NCBI GenBank assembly: GCA_033064195.1
Contig: JARBJD010000381.1
Location: 1 to 64,000 of the forward strand
Source: Blattamonas nauphoetae
Taxonomy: Eukaryota > Preaxostyla > Oxymonadida
DNA: 64,000 nt
Reading direction: 5' to 3'
Shown: positions 43,201 to 52,000 of the stretch, in pieces
Layout of the letters: each line of letters begins with the position of its first letter
How positions within the stretch are numbered: position 1 is the first letter of the stretch
Translations under genes and position numbers: made by a program
Notes under the pieces: generated by a model
Told to the model about the DNA's origin: nothing
Database searches by the model: none
The model's input: only the letters and a program-made list of their open reading frames with translations

Positions 43201-44680
43201 GACGTTTGTGGATCTGAGTGATGGAGATGGAGTGAACAACACTTCGCTGTGGATTTCGGGAGAGAATTGTGAGGTTCGAGTGAAAGAAGAGAAAATCATC
43301 TCGCCATTCTTCCAACCCGCATTCGACGCTGAGAAATCGAGCACCAAACAGCAGAAGAACAAGACACTGACAATCACACTCGTCGCTGGACTTCTGGTTC
43401 CTTGTGGACTCCAACTCGAGCTTTACGAAAGTTCGAAGGAATCGGACCACAAATCGTCATTCCTGAAACCACTCACTCAATCCACAACAACCTCTTTCAC
43501 CGAACAGCAAGTGATTCTCTCCCTTTCTCCCACCGAAGTGACCTCGAAACTCAACGAGAGTGCCGAATGGAAGGGAAGAATCATCACTGGAGACGAACAG
43601 CGGTCGTCATCGTTTGTTGTAAAGCGGAGTCTATCCGACGAACGCAAGTCGCAAGCTATACAAGCAATGAAATGGGTGATCCCAGTTGTTTGTGCATCCC
43701 TCGCGCTCCTCTTCATCATCATCCTCCTCATCGTGCTCTGCCGTCGCCGTCGTCAGAAGAAGGCAACCGAAAAGAAAGACAAAGAAGAACTGAACGACGT
43801 GCAAGACGAGAAGATTGAAGTGTTGGATGATCGAATGCTCTACCCAGCTTCGTCTCTCGTCAACGCTGTCCCATCACAAGCACCATTTGACAAGGAAGAC
43901 TCCTCAGTGAAGAAGACAGCGATTAACCAAGAACGACGATCCTTCCACCAAGACACACAATCATACACAAGTGTTGATGTTGTGAAGGCGGAACACGGTG
44001 TGCAAGTCGCGCAGATGAACAAACGAGACACGCTGTACAACCGCCTCCACTCAAATCAGAGGCAGCCGATCTCGAAAGGAATAACCGCTCAGCAGATCAT
44101 TCGGGCGCTGATGAAACTGTACAACGTCAACTCGACACTCGAATTGTTCACCCGATTCTCGTCGCACGTTGTTCTGTTTGACGCAGACGGACAAGTTTAT
44201 TTGGACATGAACTCCTCCAACCCGAACCTGTCAGCTGTTCCTCTCGTTCAGGGACATCCGATCGTCCAGGCTCAGCCGGCAACAGACTCGAACATGACGC
44301 AGACCGCACCGTTGAACCAGCGGGAGGGGTTTGAGATGATGCGATGGCGAGCACCCGAGACAGTTGTGGAGCAGGGGGAAGAGAAGAAGGAAGTCAAACC
44401 AGACCAAGCGGCAGTTTTTAGTCTTGGCCTCGTCTTGTACGAAATAGAGACTGGTCTTGTGCCCTTCGGGGAAATGGACGCGGTGAATGCGTCGAGGCAG
44501 CTGCGAACAGGGTGTCTGCCTAAAATGGAGCTTGTGGGGAGCGAAGAGCTGTCCACACTGATCGCTGAGTGTCTCTCGCTGGATGGGAAATACAGACCGA
44601 AGCTGGACTCGCTCGAATCGCGCATCGCATCGATCTCGTTCAAAATAGACGACGTACCAAATCTTCTGGAATTTGCGTAG
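31247..44680 (+). CDS. Giant beta-helix surface protein with kinase-like tail (gene B)
   Basis: A single uninterrupted gene encodes 4477 residues. Order: signal peptide (MWFILTLAWSLTQALHDLQ); about ten beta-helix modules of 250-370 residues, each with parallel-helix repeats (F-x2-C, GNGGAL-F/A-V) and many opening with a CG-x4-PC-x-T/S-L signature; a C-terminal ectodomain with LCSWSTGLISIN; one membrane segment near residues 4143-4166 (WVIPVVCASLALLFIIILL) followed by RRRRQKK; and a cytoplasmic part ending in a kinase C-lobe-like region (WRAPETV resembling the APE motif, FSLGLVLYEIETGLVPFGEMD resembling subdomain IX). No glycine-rich loop, HRD or DFG is visible, so it is probably a pseudokinase. 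Type I topology is inferred. The role is likely a surface receptor or scaffold. No introns. Stop TAG. Confidence 0.9.
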   Translation: MWFILTLAWSLTQALHDLQVPDLGETISSHSRVSNHEESPQTIILQHPRYQSRTVEISSEIIAINGNVQSRPTILESQQVKGTLLHVTNSTASFANLAFKPLTTRILTAIDHSECLVSNSVISVIEGVSPFECSDSLVQVVDSEFDFISTQNRSPSLSTTASLSSSVTFRSCSFSDVVVSSPGSLICCSSVQTSQTDHCDFRNISHCPTFLHSSFSPLFHNVSVLNSRFSDCENVLFGGVVRDTEDRTSLLAANTTFTRSRSTYTNRTGASIGPTSKTAEVVTVDHRYQQCTFTQCVSADAHGGGIRCETGANLAVDNCTFIKCRSYRKSITSGTGGGGIYMSGENVGGGASVTRCVFSDCEAIYGGGMRLIRPSDLVVQFCNLSECYVVDVGPTPLVGCWGGGIGLTGMPLASVLSNVRFEDSESTLTGAHLDNNHASGSITYSNLLFARGECKQGNVIFSHVNGDPEIAFFSCTFFSNVASDTRSGTVNGTTKAMAIGNDIRFYHLPVWERILKSKSSFVNCFSTSDFPRIALDKTPLVVDFSAFTGGNNTLLDIHLPTPGIVVSAETGRDGDGCGSTGSDSKCQSIGFTGENRLADADTTVLVEGGRYEETISFDVGRKPAFFSSNGDEYPIVSFSPPSDEDSFMALGVGKLSLSLFTFVPCETASIVKVVGAGTLTIESCQFQNEDGLTPMVEANIISMREGTAHLQKVEFVGISFNQGRIVKCSGDVTKLEIQECVFSGMSGIAGPLISFERLSEGGEFIINKAQLHGIDVSDGIGGITTNNVQTVTITSTTFAHLTDQSQKAAISIGSCTASLTLSDLVFEDCSGSEASSLFVASSVTLTNPIPNSISTTDSPISSVNGDTTTIFIPKPNTLTVDRSLGSGGVFCWKESTGCVSLSSLEPRIGKGHTWPISAAAGTSLESSVTLEDKTLLVSGSGKSSTTFQHFGGIDSPLFVQTSGSLTVSGVHFSILPAQSTTPRSSSFFSISGGSISLTSVSFISISFSSSNSLVTLTGAASITLDTIDFSGMTTEGSGSVLHSTSTGTIALSSVSFSSCNCGSSQKGRSVFIERSFVADCVSMTSVQISSAGTVGSHDIFLKGSNIASTVAQNWESLIGAENTLTSAVMNQIVGEEEGSLVKSGPLAYMRYPHTEGSMHVDGHYWDHENCGKEKLPCKSFEFVHLKLNTSNQKVVFLSAYSLSGEINSLALGSVLSTKLTQTVSTDQTTQFVVQAGPLSFEAINILLPTAITKPLFVVQASVLTIASSLSIQNAPSASTHQAPLFSLSSGTLQMTGTEVIFQPIFASTKSLIEQTKGSLTISNLKIENVTRTSGDGSVISATLSANTDKLLIESTTFTSCSCSGGNGGALFVSLSASAVFSITGTSSFTSCTASGKGSKLYLSRPDLVSFLTPNEGTGPLDSIKPTLSTKAAADGILNEFYGFESPSSEGSLLFYWYPFSALDTTMHVHSSGHTHSLCGKEALPCKTLPDSLNKIQSASTLMIDTNIDLSTKLTSLPRAWTLTKSGSSVLTFVASGQLELSNSGSALTLSSLSLEVGILAVDRTAELIAVSAGSLVVSSCTVFSSTSNLPVSFVALSSGGVSITSTSLNIKTIQSKPVLSITGGELKTDSSTTLVNSGTASHQASLVSLEGGKIVLDGSKLTTTQKLTLASSALMTQSKGSLTISNMKIENVSRTTGDGSVISATLSANTDVLSIVSTTFTLCSCSGGNGGALFVSLSASAVFSITGTSSFTSCTASGKGSKLYLSRTSLVSFLTPNEGTGPLDSIKPILTTKAAADAILKEFYGFESSSSEGSLLFYWYPFSTLDTTMHVHSSGHAHSLCGKEALPCKTLPDSLNKIQSASTLMIDTNIDLSTKLTSLPRAWTLTKSGSSVLTFVASGQLELSNSGSALTLSSLSLEVGILAVDRTAELIAVSAGSLVVSSCTVFSSTSNLPVSFVALSSGGVSITSTSLNIKTIQSKPVLSITGGELKTDSSTTLVNSGTASHQASLVSLEGGKIVLDGSKLTTTQKLTLASSALMTQSKGSLTISNMKIENVSRTTGDGSVISATLSANTDVLSIVSTTFTLCSCSGGNGGALFVSLSASAVFSITGTSSFTSCTASGKGSKLYLSRTSLVSFLTPNEGTGPLDSIKPILTTKAAADAILKEFYGFESSSSEGSLLFYWYPFSTLDTTMHVHSSGHAHSLCGKEALPCKTLPDSLSKIQSADTLMIDTNIDLSTKLTSLPRAWTLTKSGSSALSIITSGQLELSNSGSALTLSSLSVDVGPLTAGRTAELVTVSAGSLVLSSCNVFSSTSNLLVSFVALSGGIVSITSTTLNLPTIQSKPVISVSGGTLNVASSASFVNLDTATHQASLLSVSDGTVALDGASLTTSKSMTFASSSLIVQKKGSLTLKDMVVENMTRQTGDGSVISATLATGTDKLSIFSTTFASCSCSSGNGGALAVSLSASALFSITGTSSFTSCTASGKGSKLYLSRPDILSFVSTGNLDSIKPALTTKTAADGILNEFYGFESPSSEGSLLFYWYPFSALDTTMHVHSSGHAHSLCGKEALPCQTLPDSLSKIQSADTLMIDTNIELPSKLTSLACEWTLSSSGSFTVTVTSEGQIEVKDNQSNLTVSSLSLDVGTLTSKRTTELMTVSAGLLVLSSCTVFASTPSLSVSFVLLSNGKVSFPDSTMNIPTLTSKPFVSVSGGKLEVDSSTSFVNSNTATHQASLVSMKGGEVVLDGTSLLTSQSMTFASSPLIIQTKGSLTLKNMVIENITRQTGDGSVLHSTLSSPSDKVQISGTSSFKDCHSTAGNGGVIFISCPQSFPSSSLVVDATFSDCSCGPDKKGEWVFVNGHAFKSLLSPAFWTKTIGGLTWDSPNSLWGTDTNETESSVYRSISLLYHLLPYQQHTIHVGTGGRNENGCGSSTWKCLTLNQARAQLSGSIPYTLSIDNEASHSDGLAISSETTIKGDPATSKLLVGAAGSLSVSASTLSLSTLVLDGSSVSRQSSLLTLSQTGSLDINHCSFIGFKSTTDGAVFSSALGAGNSVTIANTAFTSCTSDGNGGALAITLNGGSLTIADTNVTFSSCVGLKGKNVYLAGQDLTTTLATGGLNGIKPSTPENGIFGDDEKSKWFGNNTGSDGSSGSLLYYWYPHLDTATSTHVHSSGVDHPLCGVQALPCLKLSHALTNTNSADKFILDSKHSLNEAITIANAATITSNTAGLAVNVQRDGCFSITASTLSVESLSFTTTVSSFDRSLFTITTTGSLALKGSNFTGFSSTVAGSIVSGTVSNSVLIEQCTLSKCNSTEIGGIVSVSLTGSGTISISDNTFTSCTSSKNEGNLGSISSPDLIAFLKTNTLSSIKPLLPTNNGLFGNEEKSKWFGLDAAKSTTGSLLYYWYPHLDTEATTHVHSNGETHQLCGLTALPCSTLSFAVQKTTTEKKTIIDSAFLLNESLSSVFGAHTLTSTSPLNTVTIGGEATIALTANSLTLQSISFTQSTQVQALAHPLVSVTSAPITIDHCTFSKFTLADSALIAHTGSNLSLSGGSFKGITRRQGEGAVLASIFDDHMELHVDDVTLDNVASETGLADGLHISFLALTHPTHSTPFSLTNLVFTQSSSSNTDSSHFVTIVGNDFSTWIATEDLRFAGSYESLPSDSWLWSVDEETELNGSVVFYLKEGSGPVGVSDAGYVISKCGFFSVWCGKLEYGLAVADTKHQVQINIHDTVTVDTLIDLNEEYRIHGKLSSSVIVLTQMGGFVIDSGEEVIFDGMTLKITGNADRSTLEVLDGHFHLKNARLLTNTAATLPFIRCQDSQLTLESVVMDKLNSTDGKTVGALVSMTGGTFSLVNFELRSVDLTSTPFVFSEVASCSLTNLTASELPSTELIQIDSSDSFTLQSCLFSGVSNPSSQLNEDNLCSWSTGLISINSTPTTIRGSEFTSLGQGALNVNGSRVSVATSEFMINSAGSSDFPSVHRNIRCSDGNVTFVDLSDGDGVNNTSLWISGENCEVRVKEEKIISPFFQPAFDAEKSSTKQQKNKTLTITLVAGLLVPCGLQLELYESSKESDHKSSFLKPLTQSTTTSFTEQQVILSLSPTEVTSKLNESAEWKGRIITGDEQRSSSFVVKRSLSDERKSQAIQAMKWVIPVVCASLALLFIIILLIVLCRRRRQKKATEKKDKEELNDVQDEKIEVLDDRMLYPASSLVNAVPSQAPFDKEDSSVKKTAINQERRSFHQDTQSYTSVDVVKAEHGVQVAQMNKRDTLYNRLHSNQRQPISKGITAQQIIRALMKLYNVNSTLELFTRFSSHVVLFDADGQVYLDMNSSNPNLSAVPLVQGHPIVQAQPATDSNMTQTAPLNQREGFEMMRWRAPETVVEQGEEKKEVKPDQAAVFSLGLVLYEIETGLVPFGEMDAVNASRQLRTGCLPKMELVGSEELSTLIAECLSLDGKYRPKLDSLESRIASISFKIDDVPNLLEFA
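35735..37912 (+). repeat. 1089-bp tandem duplication inside gene B
   Basis: Two consecutive copies of a 1089-bp unit (363 codons) appear identical to the eye: about 35735-36823 and 36824-37912. Less similar units of the same module precede and follow. The unit spans from NKIQSASTLMIDTNIDL to the next module's SLCGKEALPCKTLPDSL. The length is a multiple of three, so the frame is kept. Edges are approximate. Confidence 0.85.
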
Positions 44681-45742
44681 AACACACAACGACAAGACAA
44701 CACCACACACCAACACTCACACACTGGATCCAACTTCACGTCACTCGCACACTGTGGCCATCCATCGATGAGCCAGTTCACGTCAAACACCACCACCATT
44801 CATCGATGAATCAGGTCTTAACGGCACAAACATTCGTGTCACTCATAATTCACGTCACCATCCACGCAATGTGCCAACAGCCTCTGACCATCACTATCGA
44901 ATCACTTCTCGCTCTGGTTGAGGAATCCTGTCAATCATCCACACACACCCTTTTAAGGATCGAACAACGCTCACTCCAATGCGAATTTCGAGAGTCGCCG
45001 ATCGTCATTTCACAAGACAGGACTTTCCTCGCACTGGGAGGAGAAGGTCAATCATCACACCACTCACACCCCAACACGGTTGAGTCGCTACTCACTTCAC
45101 ACTGCCCACAAAATCGCCCCACGCAACCAGTGACTCTTCCATCCACACACAGCCATCCCACTCAACAGAGTTCGACTGAGTGGCACTCCCACTTCCACAA
45201 CAATCATAGTCTCTTCATTCCGCTGTGATGTGCATCCTCTTTTCGTCGTCTTCATTTCAGTCTTGATTTGATATATATTCACATTTTTCTGTTCCGTTTT
45301 CGTTCTTCTTCCTCATCTTCGTTCTTCATCCATCGCTCATCCAGTCCAACTTCGAAACAACGTCCCCTCGCTCAGATCCGATCCCCTTCACTTCACTCTC
45401 CATTATTCGGGATTGTGCGAGATGGGGTGTTTTTGATCTTGGACATGACTTTGGTTCTTCGTTTTTAAACAAGACTCAGTCTTTTAACTCACCGTCAATC
45501 GAATTGGCGAATCTTGATCTCACCACACGTTTTCACACGCTTTTCATTGTTGTCCAAGAAGAATGGGCATCATTACACCATTTCGCCATTTTCACATATC
45601 TCTGTACAGTTTAGCAAACCTCTGAATCGCACCATCAAGAGATCAATCAACCATTCTTGATCTGGACCATACTTCCGTTTGTTTTCGTCACAAACCAAAA
45701 CTCGTCAACTATAAACGTACCAGGTCATCCTCTCTCGGATCA
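44681..45742. other. Intergenic region after gene B
   Basis: Sequence rich in CACTC and CATC words, probably a 3' region and spacer. Open frames here have composition like simple CA/TC-rich sequence and no family resemblance. No regulatory site could be assigned. Confidence 0.5.
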
Positions 45743-46372
45743 ATGTCAGTTCATGTGGATCCACAAAATCAATTCACTCCACAAAACTACTTGGATTCAG
45801 GATCAGTGTTTGCACTTTTTTTCATCTATTAACATCGTTTTTATGATCTTAGAACCGGTGAGGTATCATCGAAGCCTCAGTTCACATCAACAGGGAATGA
45901 AATGCGCTGTTCTGACGATTCTTTCCTTTCAAATAATCCTTTTGTTCAAGACCAATCAAAAGCACAGTGCGACACGACTGAACTCAGCCCCTCATCATTA
46001 TCCTCCCCTGAATATATCCCATCATATCATGCATCGTGGACTTTTGAAAAGGCCACTCCTTCAACGAAGCCAGCTTCGGGCAATCCCAGACTCGTGGTGA
46101 CTCGCCCCAACACAACCTTTCCTGTCGAATATTTGACACCTGAAATTAACCCCACAATCGAAGAGCCCATTTTTTCACTCCAAGATCCGCTCTATCAACG
46201 ACCTTCCCACAACGTGTTCCCGCAGCTCTTCGACCCAATTTGTTTTGACTCGCCGTGTTTGGGAGCGTTTCATCGTGATGCCCTTGATTCCCTTTTTAAT
46301 CAGGATGTTACTCAGTCCATTACTGGACGGAGTTCTGGTGGCCAATGTCCAAAAGTTACAACCCAGAACTAG
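45743..46372 (+). CDS. Two-exon gene for a small Ser/Pro-rich protein
   Basis: Exon 1 (45743-45805) reads MSVHVDPQNQFTPQNYLDSG plus S. An inferred 57-nt intron (45806-45862) starts GTGTTTGCAC, contains TATTAACAT and ends GGTGAG. Exon 2 (45863-46372) continues in phase 0 with VSSKPQFTSTGNEMRC... and ends KVTTQN then TAG, 190 residues in total. The second exon is open from well before its first methionine, which argues for a spliced upstream exon. No family, signal peptide or membrane segment is seen. A second acceptor, CTTAG at about 45849-45852, has a better sequence but would bring a stop into frame. Moderate confidence in the gene, lower in the exact acceptor. Confidence 0.45.
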
Positions 46373-46847
46373 GATGGTGATCGCAACCTGGAAATTAGGA
46401 TGGTTATCCACCTTTAAACCATCGTCTTATTTTTAGCATATTCTTCCTTCTGGTTTTGGCAACTATGTTTACCACGACCATCACACCTCCTTCTCGTGTC
46501 CACGTCATGAAGTGTTTCCAGCTTCTAGTGTCGATATTTCTGTATTATCTGCCGAGTACTACCGGCAATGTTTTTATTTTGGCCATTATCTCGATATTGA
46601 GTCTACTGACCGATTAAATATTGTTTCTTCGTCATCTGCAGCGTTTTTCCAATTTTCAACCAAACACTTCTTTTGTGTGATGGGGACTTTATTCAGTCGT
46701 TTCTGATCAACTTTGAGGATCAGTCTGGGTTATTCTGGTCGCGACTGAATGTATATGGGAGTGAACGTGAATTAAATGTTCAATTAATGGGTCCGAACAA
46801 CATTCGCATTTCACTGTTTAGGTTTCGTTTAACCTCACCCCGTTACA
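46373..46847. other. Spacer before gene C
   Basis: About 475 bp of AT-rich sequence with no recognised gene. It presumably holds the 3' end of the small gene and the promoter of gene C. No conserved block shared with the starts of genes A and B was found. Confidence 0.5.
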
Positions 46848-49800
46848 ATGCTCCTAATTCCTCTACTGGTTGTTTCACATGCGATCTCTCTCGAGAACGT
46901 CATCCAGCAACATTTTGAACAGAATGAATCAAATCGCTCCTTTCGTGATCAATTGACATTGGACTCGACGCAATATGAATGCCGAAATCTGGGGATCAAG
47001 GACAGTACTTTGAAACTTCAGGGGAATGGGAACACCAATATCGTCTTTGATGAACGCACCATTCACTCAAATCGTTTCTCTGCCCTTCTCTGCATCTCGA
47101 ACTCTTCCGTCGAACTTGATAGATTGCAGCTGGATGCCTCTAACAATCATCCAAACACATCTCACCGTCCATACTCATCTGGATATGCCGGACAATCGAT
47201 TTCTGTTTTGTCAATTTGTTCGTCATCCATCGTTGTGTCAAACAGCGAGATTCGTGTTCCTCCTCAGCAATCTCCATTTGTGATTGCAGGCTCGGAGAAT
47301 GTTGGAGAGGACGAAACGACACATCTTAGTGTTCAAAACAGCTCGCTCTTTTCGTCGTCCTCGATCAGTGGAGCCACAACTCTAATTCTTCCGAGCGCCC
47401 GACATTTGGGTCTTTGCATCTCGATGATGTCGTGCACTCTCGACTCGACTCAGATTGGATCAGACACTGGACTTCTCGTTCAGGTTGCAAACTCGCCTCG
47501 CTCGAACAAGAATTGTGGACGAATCGAAACATTCATGTCTGGAAACCGCATTGAAAATGTGACAAGAACGAGTTCAGACCACTTTAACCCCTCTGATCAA
47601 GGAATATGGTCTCAACGACTGATCTCAAATTCGATCGCCAACAGCACGTCGGTTCTTTGCGGTTCGATCATCCGAGACATGAATCTTGGAGGAGACTTCC
47701 TCAGCACAAACACTTCCTTCGTTTCATGTTCCACAAGCTCGGTACAACCCCTTACTGGACGAGAACTGGGACGCCAGATTTACATTCCATATTTGGGTCC
47801 GAATCTCCGCCAAGACAAGTCCGACGATGGAGCCTACGAATGGGAAGGGAAAGACTTTGTAAAAGGAACCCTTTTCCATTTTTTTGATTTTGATTCTGAA
47901 GGAGAAGCATATTTTGCTGAAGGAAGCCGCTTTCTCTACTCGTCGATCTCCCACACGATCCGATTCACCAGTTGCACATTCACAGACATCGACGGGAAAG
48001 ATACCGACGATGAATATCGTGACACAGACGGTGCAGCGATCATCATCCGATGTCCGTCTTCTCTCGTCGTGGAAGACTGCCAGTTCTCGAATTGTGGGGG
48101 AGAGCTGGATGGAGGAGCAATAGACATTGCCTTTGAACTGGAACACATGACTGCATCCATCGTTTCATCATCGTTCGAAGAGTGTTGGACAACTTCGGGA
48201 GAATCGTCCGTTCTCCACCATCGTTCGCGAGGACTCGTTACGCTCACATCCTCCAATTTCACGAACTACCCAACCGAGGATCATAATCAACTGATTTACT
48301 CAGAAGGCATCGTTGTCTCCAACTGTCAGTTCAAATACAACGGAAGCATGTTCTATCAAGCGGTTCAACTTGCGTTCATTTGTGGGATGTGTCTCCAACA
48401 GCTATCAAGCTCGAGAAATGAAATATCTTGGCCTCTCTCCCCTCACCATCGAAATATTCGATGGGGAACAAACTGTGGACCCTGGCAATCTCCAGACAGC
48501 CCTCACCGATACTGACATTACCCTGTTCTACCTCGGAGAAGGAAATTACGGCACTTTTGAGATTGAAGCACGATCAATCCAACTGAAAAAATGGAACTCA
48601 GAGGACAATCTATATCCAACTGAACCTGCCATCACCAGTTTTTCAATTGCAGTGAAAGCTGAGGCAACATGTTCGATCTCAGTTTTCCAACTGGCCCCTC
48701 TCGACAAATCATCCTCAATTATCTCCGTCTTCACTCTGGGCACATGTTCACTCGACTCTGTAGTTGTTGACCAAATCGATGGCCTCATCGTTCCTCTCTT
48801 CTCTGTCACTGGCGCAGATGCCGAGTTTTATCTTAAACATTGCCAATTCACAAACATCAGAAACGCAGAAGCAAACCTCATCCAAGCGACTGAGAACTTT
48901 CGAATCGAGCTCACCAGTACAATAATCACACAGATCTCAACCACTCAGAGTGTGATCTCAGTGCAGGACTGTTACACTGTTCGATTGGCAGGCTCAACGA
49001 TCACGCACGTTCACCGAACGGAAGGGGAGGGACCAGCAGCAGTGGAGGTTTTTAGATCTGAAAATGTTTATCTGGATGAGCTGACTGTTCGGAATTGTGT
49101 GTCTGATGAAGGAAATGTGGGAGGGATTCACCTCATCACAACGCCTGACAATTACCACAATTTTGAACTCATTTGTATGTCAAATACAGCACCACAAGAC
49201 AAGCCAACTCACATTCTAGTTGAAGGACTCAATGAAGAACAAACACACGCTCTTCTTCAACAGAGTAATCTCCTCGGAACACCCACACACTTCGGGTGGG
49301 TGAATGAAGATGGTTATGGGACTAGTTTTGGAGTTGTTGACACCTCCAGACTTTATTTCACCCTCACATCATCAACTGTGATCCAAAGCCCACATCATCT
49401 GGCCATCGAAGGCATGCATCCATTGGATTTTCACCTCGATGAGATCTTTGCCAATCAGCCATTGGGTAGAAGGGTAATTGTAACTTGCCATCTTCCTTTC
49501 GATGTACCACTTGTCCAGAAACCAGTGACTTTCACGGATAACCGCCTCGAATGGGAATCCGAGCAGGGGGCTGGATTCTTTCCCAATGTTCTTCTCCAAC
49601 AGGACCCAACAACGCTGGAAGAGAGCCTGTTCACACTCCAAACTTCGTCGGAAATTGAACTTCGATCTATCACTTTTCAACTTGATTCTCTGACATCTTC
49701 TCCACTGGTGAAGGTGGACGCGTCAAGTACATTAATCTTGAGTGAAAGCGTAGTCTTTGGAGGTGCTGGACAATTTCATCGCCCTTTCCTCGAAACATCT

Positions 49801-52000
49801 GGGGAGATCACGATACATGAGTGCCAGTTTTATGGACTCTCTTTCAACGGCCATTCTTGCATCAAAATGTCAGGTGGGTATTTCGGCTTTGAAGGAGATA
49901 CTGAACCGGTTCAAATTTCAAGTGTGGTGAATGTGTCAACAACTGGAAAAGGAGCTTTCCTCTCATCATCAAAAGCTCGAGACGTCGAAATTCGCCTTGT
50001 CCAGTTCATCAACTGTTCGGCCGAAGCTGGAGGAGCCATCTTCGTGGAAGACGCAGCAGAATTCGAGTTATCATCGTCATTCCACACGTGCACAGCCAGA
50101 ACGACGGGAGGAGCTATGATGATCGTCAACAACATTGGCACGGGTAAATTCTACTTCCACTCATCTTTCATCAATTGTCGGGCTCAGCGTGGAGGAGGGT
50201 TGTTTCTCAGTCTCGCTGAAGGGACTTACTTCGATCTTGGAGAGTCGGATTACTTGTCTATCTTTGGACGTGATTATTCGCACGCTGATTTCGAGAATTG
50301 TGTGGCTGAGAAAGGCGCTGGTGTATACTTCGAAGGGACGATGAAGGGCGATGATTTCGATTTTGATGCTCCGTCTTTTAACAATTGGAACACGCAAGGA
50401 CTTGGAACGGACATATTCTTCGCAAAGAACGTTCCCTTCGATGACCTCAGTTCGAAGAAGGAGTTGTTCAAAGATTCTTTGTTCTCCACCAGCCGACAAT
50501 CAACAGACCTCTCCAAACAGTGCCAGGTGTATTTCGAGTCGTCTCCGTCACATTCGTTTGACTTACCTCTTCCAAAATTCAAACTGAATGGGTCGAGAAC
50601 AGATGTAGCATCACCACTCACTGCCTCCGAACTGCACTCCTTCCGTGAGATCACACCATATTTCCACGTGATGGACGATCGCGGGAAGCTGATGAAAATG
50701 ACAGTCAGTGTTGGGTCTGAGTTCTGCATTTTCGAGCGTGGATTCTGCAGCAGTCAGCACATCAGCTTCGTCAAAGACACGGAGGAACCCGAAGTGTCGT
50801 CTGTGGTGGTTCAACGAGATGAAGATGCTCCGCTGTACGATCTCGTTGCGTTGGAGCTCGATGCGGATGCTGTTATTGAGTTCCACAACCTCATCTTTGC
50901 GATTGAATGTCCTTTCCAAATGATGCTTGTGAAACATCGCTCTGCTCGTGGATTGTTTGAGACATGCGAATTGCTGTTCGAAACTGGCATGGAACTCCCT
51001 CTTGCGCTGTTCGAAGTGGAAGACGGAACACTGTCGCTCACACAGATACTGATTTCTGTGAAGGGAGATGAAGGGACTTTCACAGTGAATGACTTCGTTC
51101 TCACGCATGCTCCTCTCATCCTGGTCGCTCCAACTGATTCTGCTACTTCCTCTCCCAATGTGATTCTGGACCATGTGACTCTGAGACGAATGAGACTGAA
51201 GGAGGACGTTGTTTCTCTGATGCTATTCGACTTCTCAGCGTCAGTTGAAGTGAACGAAGTGGAGTTCATCGACTGCAATCAAACTGATTCAACGGAAGCA
51301 AAACGAATCATTGCGACAGGATCGAATCTCGAGCGAGTGGTTGAGAAATGGAATGGATTCGAAACGCTGAGTGATCCTGCTGATCCTCTGAGCTGGGTAA
51401 TCGACAACGCGGAGTCAGCAGAGAGCATTTGGCACACAATCCCACTTCGAGTTGCGTTTGTGCGATTCGAAGGCCAGACGATCACAGTTGAGAAGACAGG
51501 GAAGGATGTGGCAGGGTGTGGGGAAGGAAGCTGGAACTGTCGTGGTCTTGCTCGAGCGGGGAAGAATGTTGGTGGAAACCAGCCATGCACGATCGCAATT
51601 GTTGAATCGTCGTTCCTGAATGGAGTGTTTGATCCGCCAGCGAAGCGAACGAGCGTGGAATCGTCGTCGTCGAAGAGTGTGATTGATGTTTGGAAGGAGG
51701 GAAGGATGGTGAACAGTCCCGATGGAGGCCAAGCACCGATTCTGACGCTCAGCCATCTCTCCTTCTCTCTTCCTCCCGCACTCGACACCGACTCGCTCAT
51801 CCAGTCGCTCGGAGGTGAGGTGACAGTGAAGGACTGCTGGTTCGTGTCTTCTTCACCGATCTCCTTCCATCTGCTCTCTGCGACTTCTGGAGTCGTCGAC
51901 ATCGATAAGATTGTGATATCCGAACTGAAATTCTCATCTACATTGATCAATCTGGTCGGACTGGACTCCGCGACCATCGAATCGCTCACTCTCACCGATC

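Noticed and set aside
31351-43450. Numerous minus-strand open frames opposite gene B
   Set aside because: They repeat with the 1089-bp module and mirror the codon bias of the sense gene, so they are antisense shadows.
31247-44680. A genetic code in which TAA and TAG encode glutamine, as in some oxymonads
   Set aside because: The 4477-codon gene has no in-frame TAA or TAG and ends with TAG where its kinase-like tail ends; the standard code fits.
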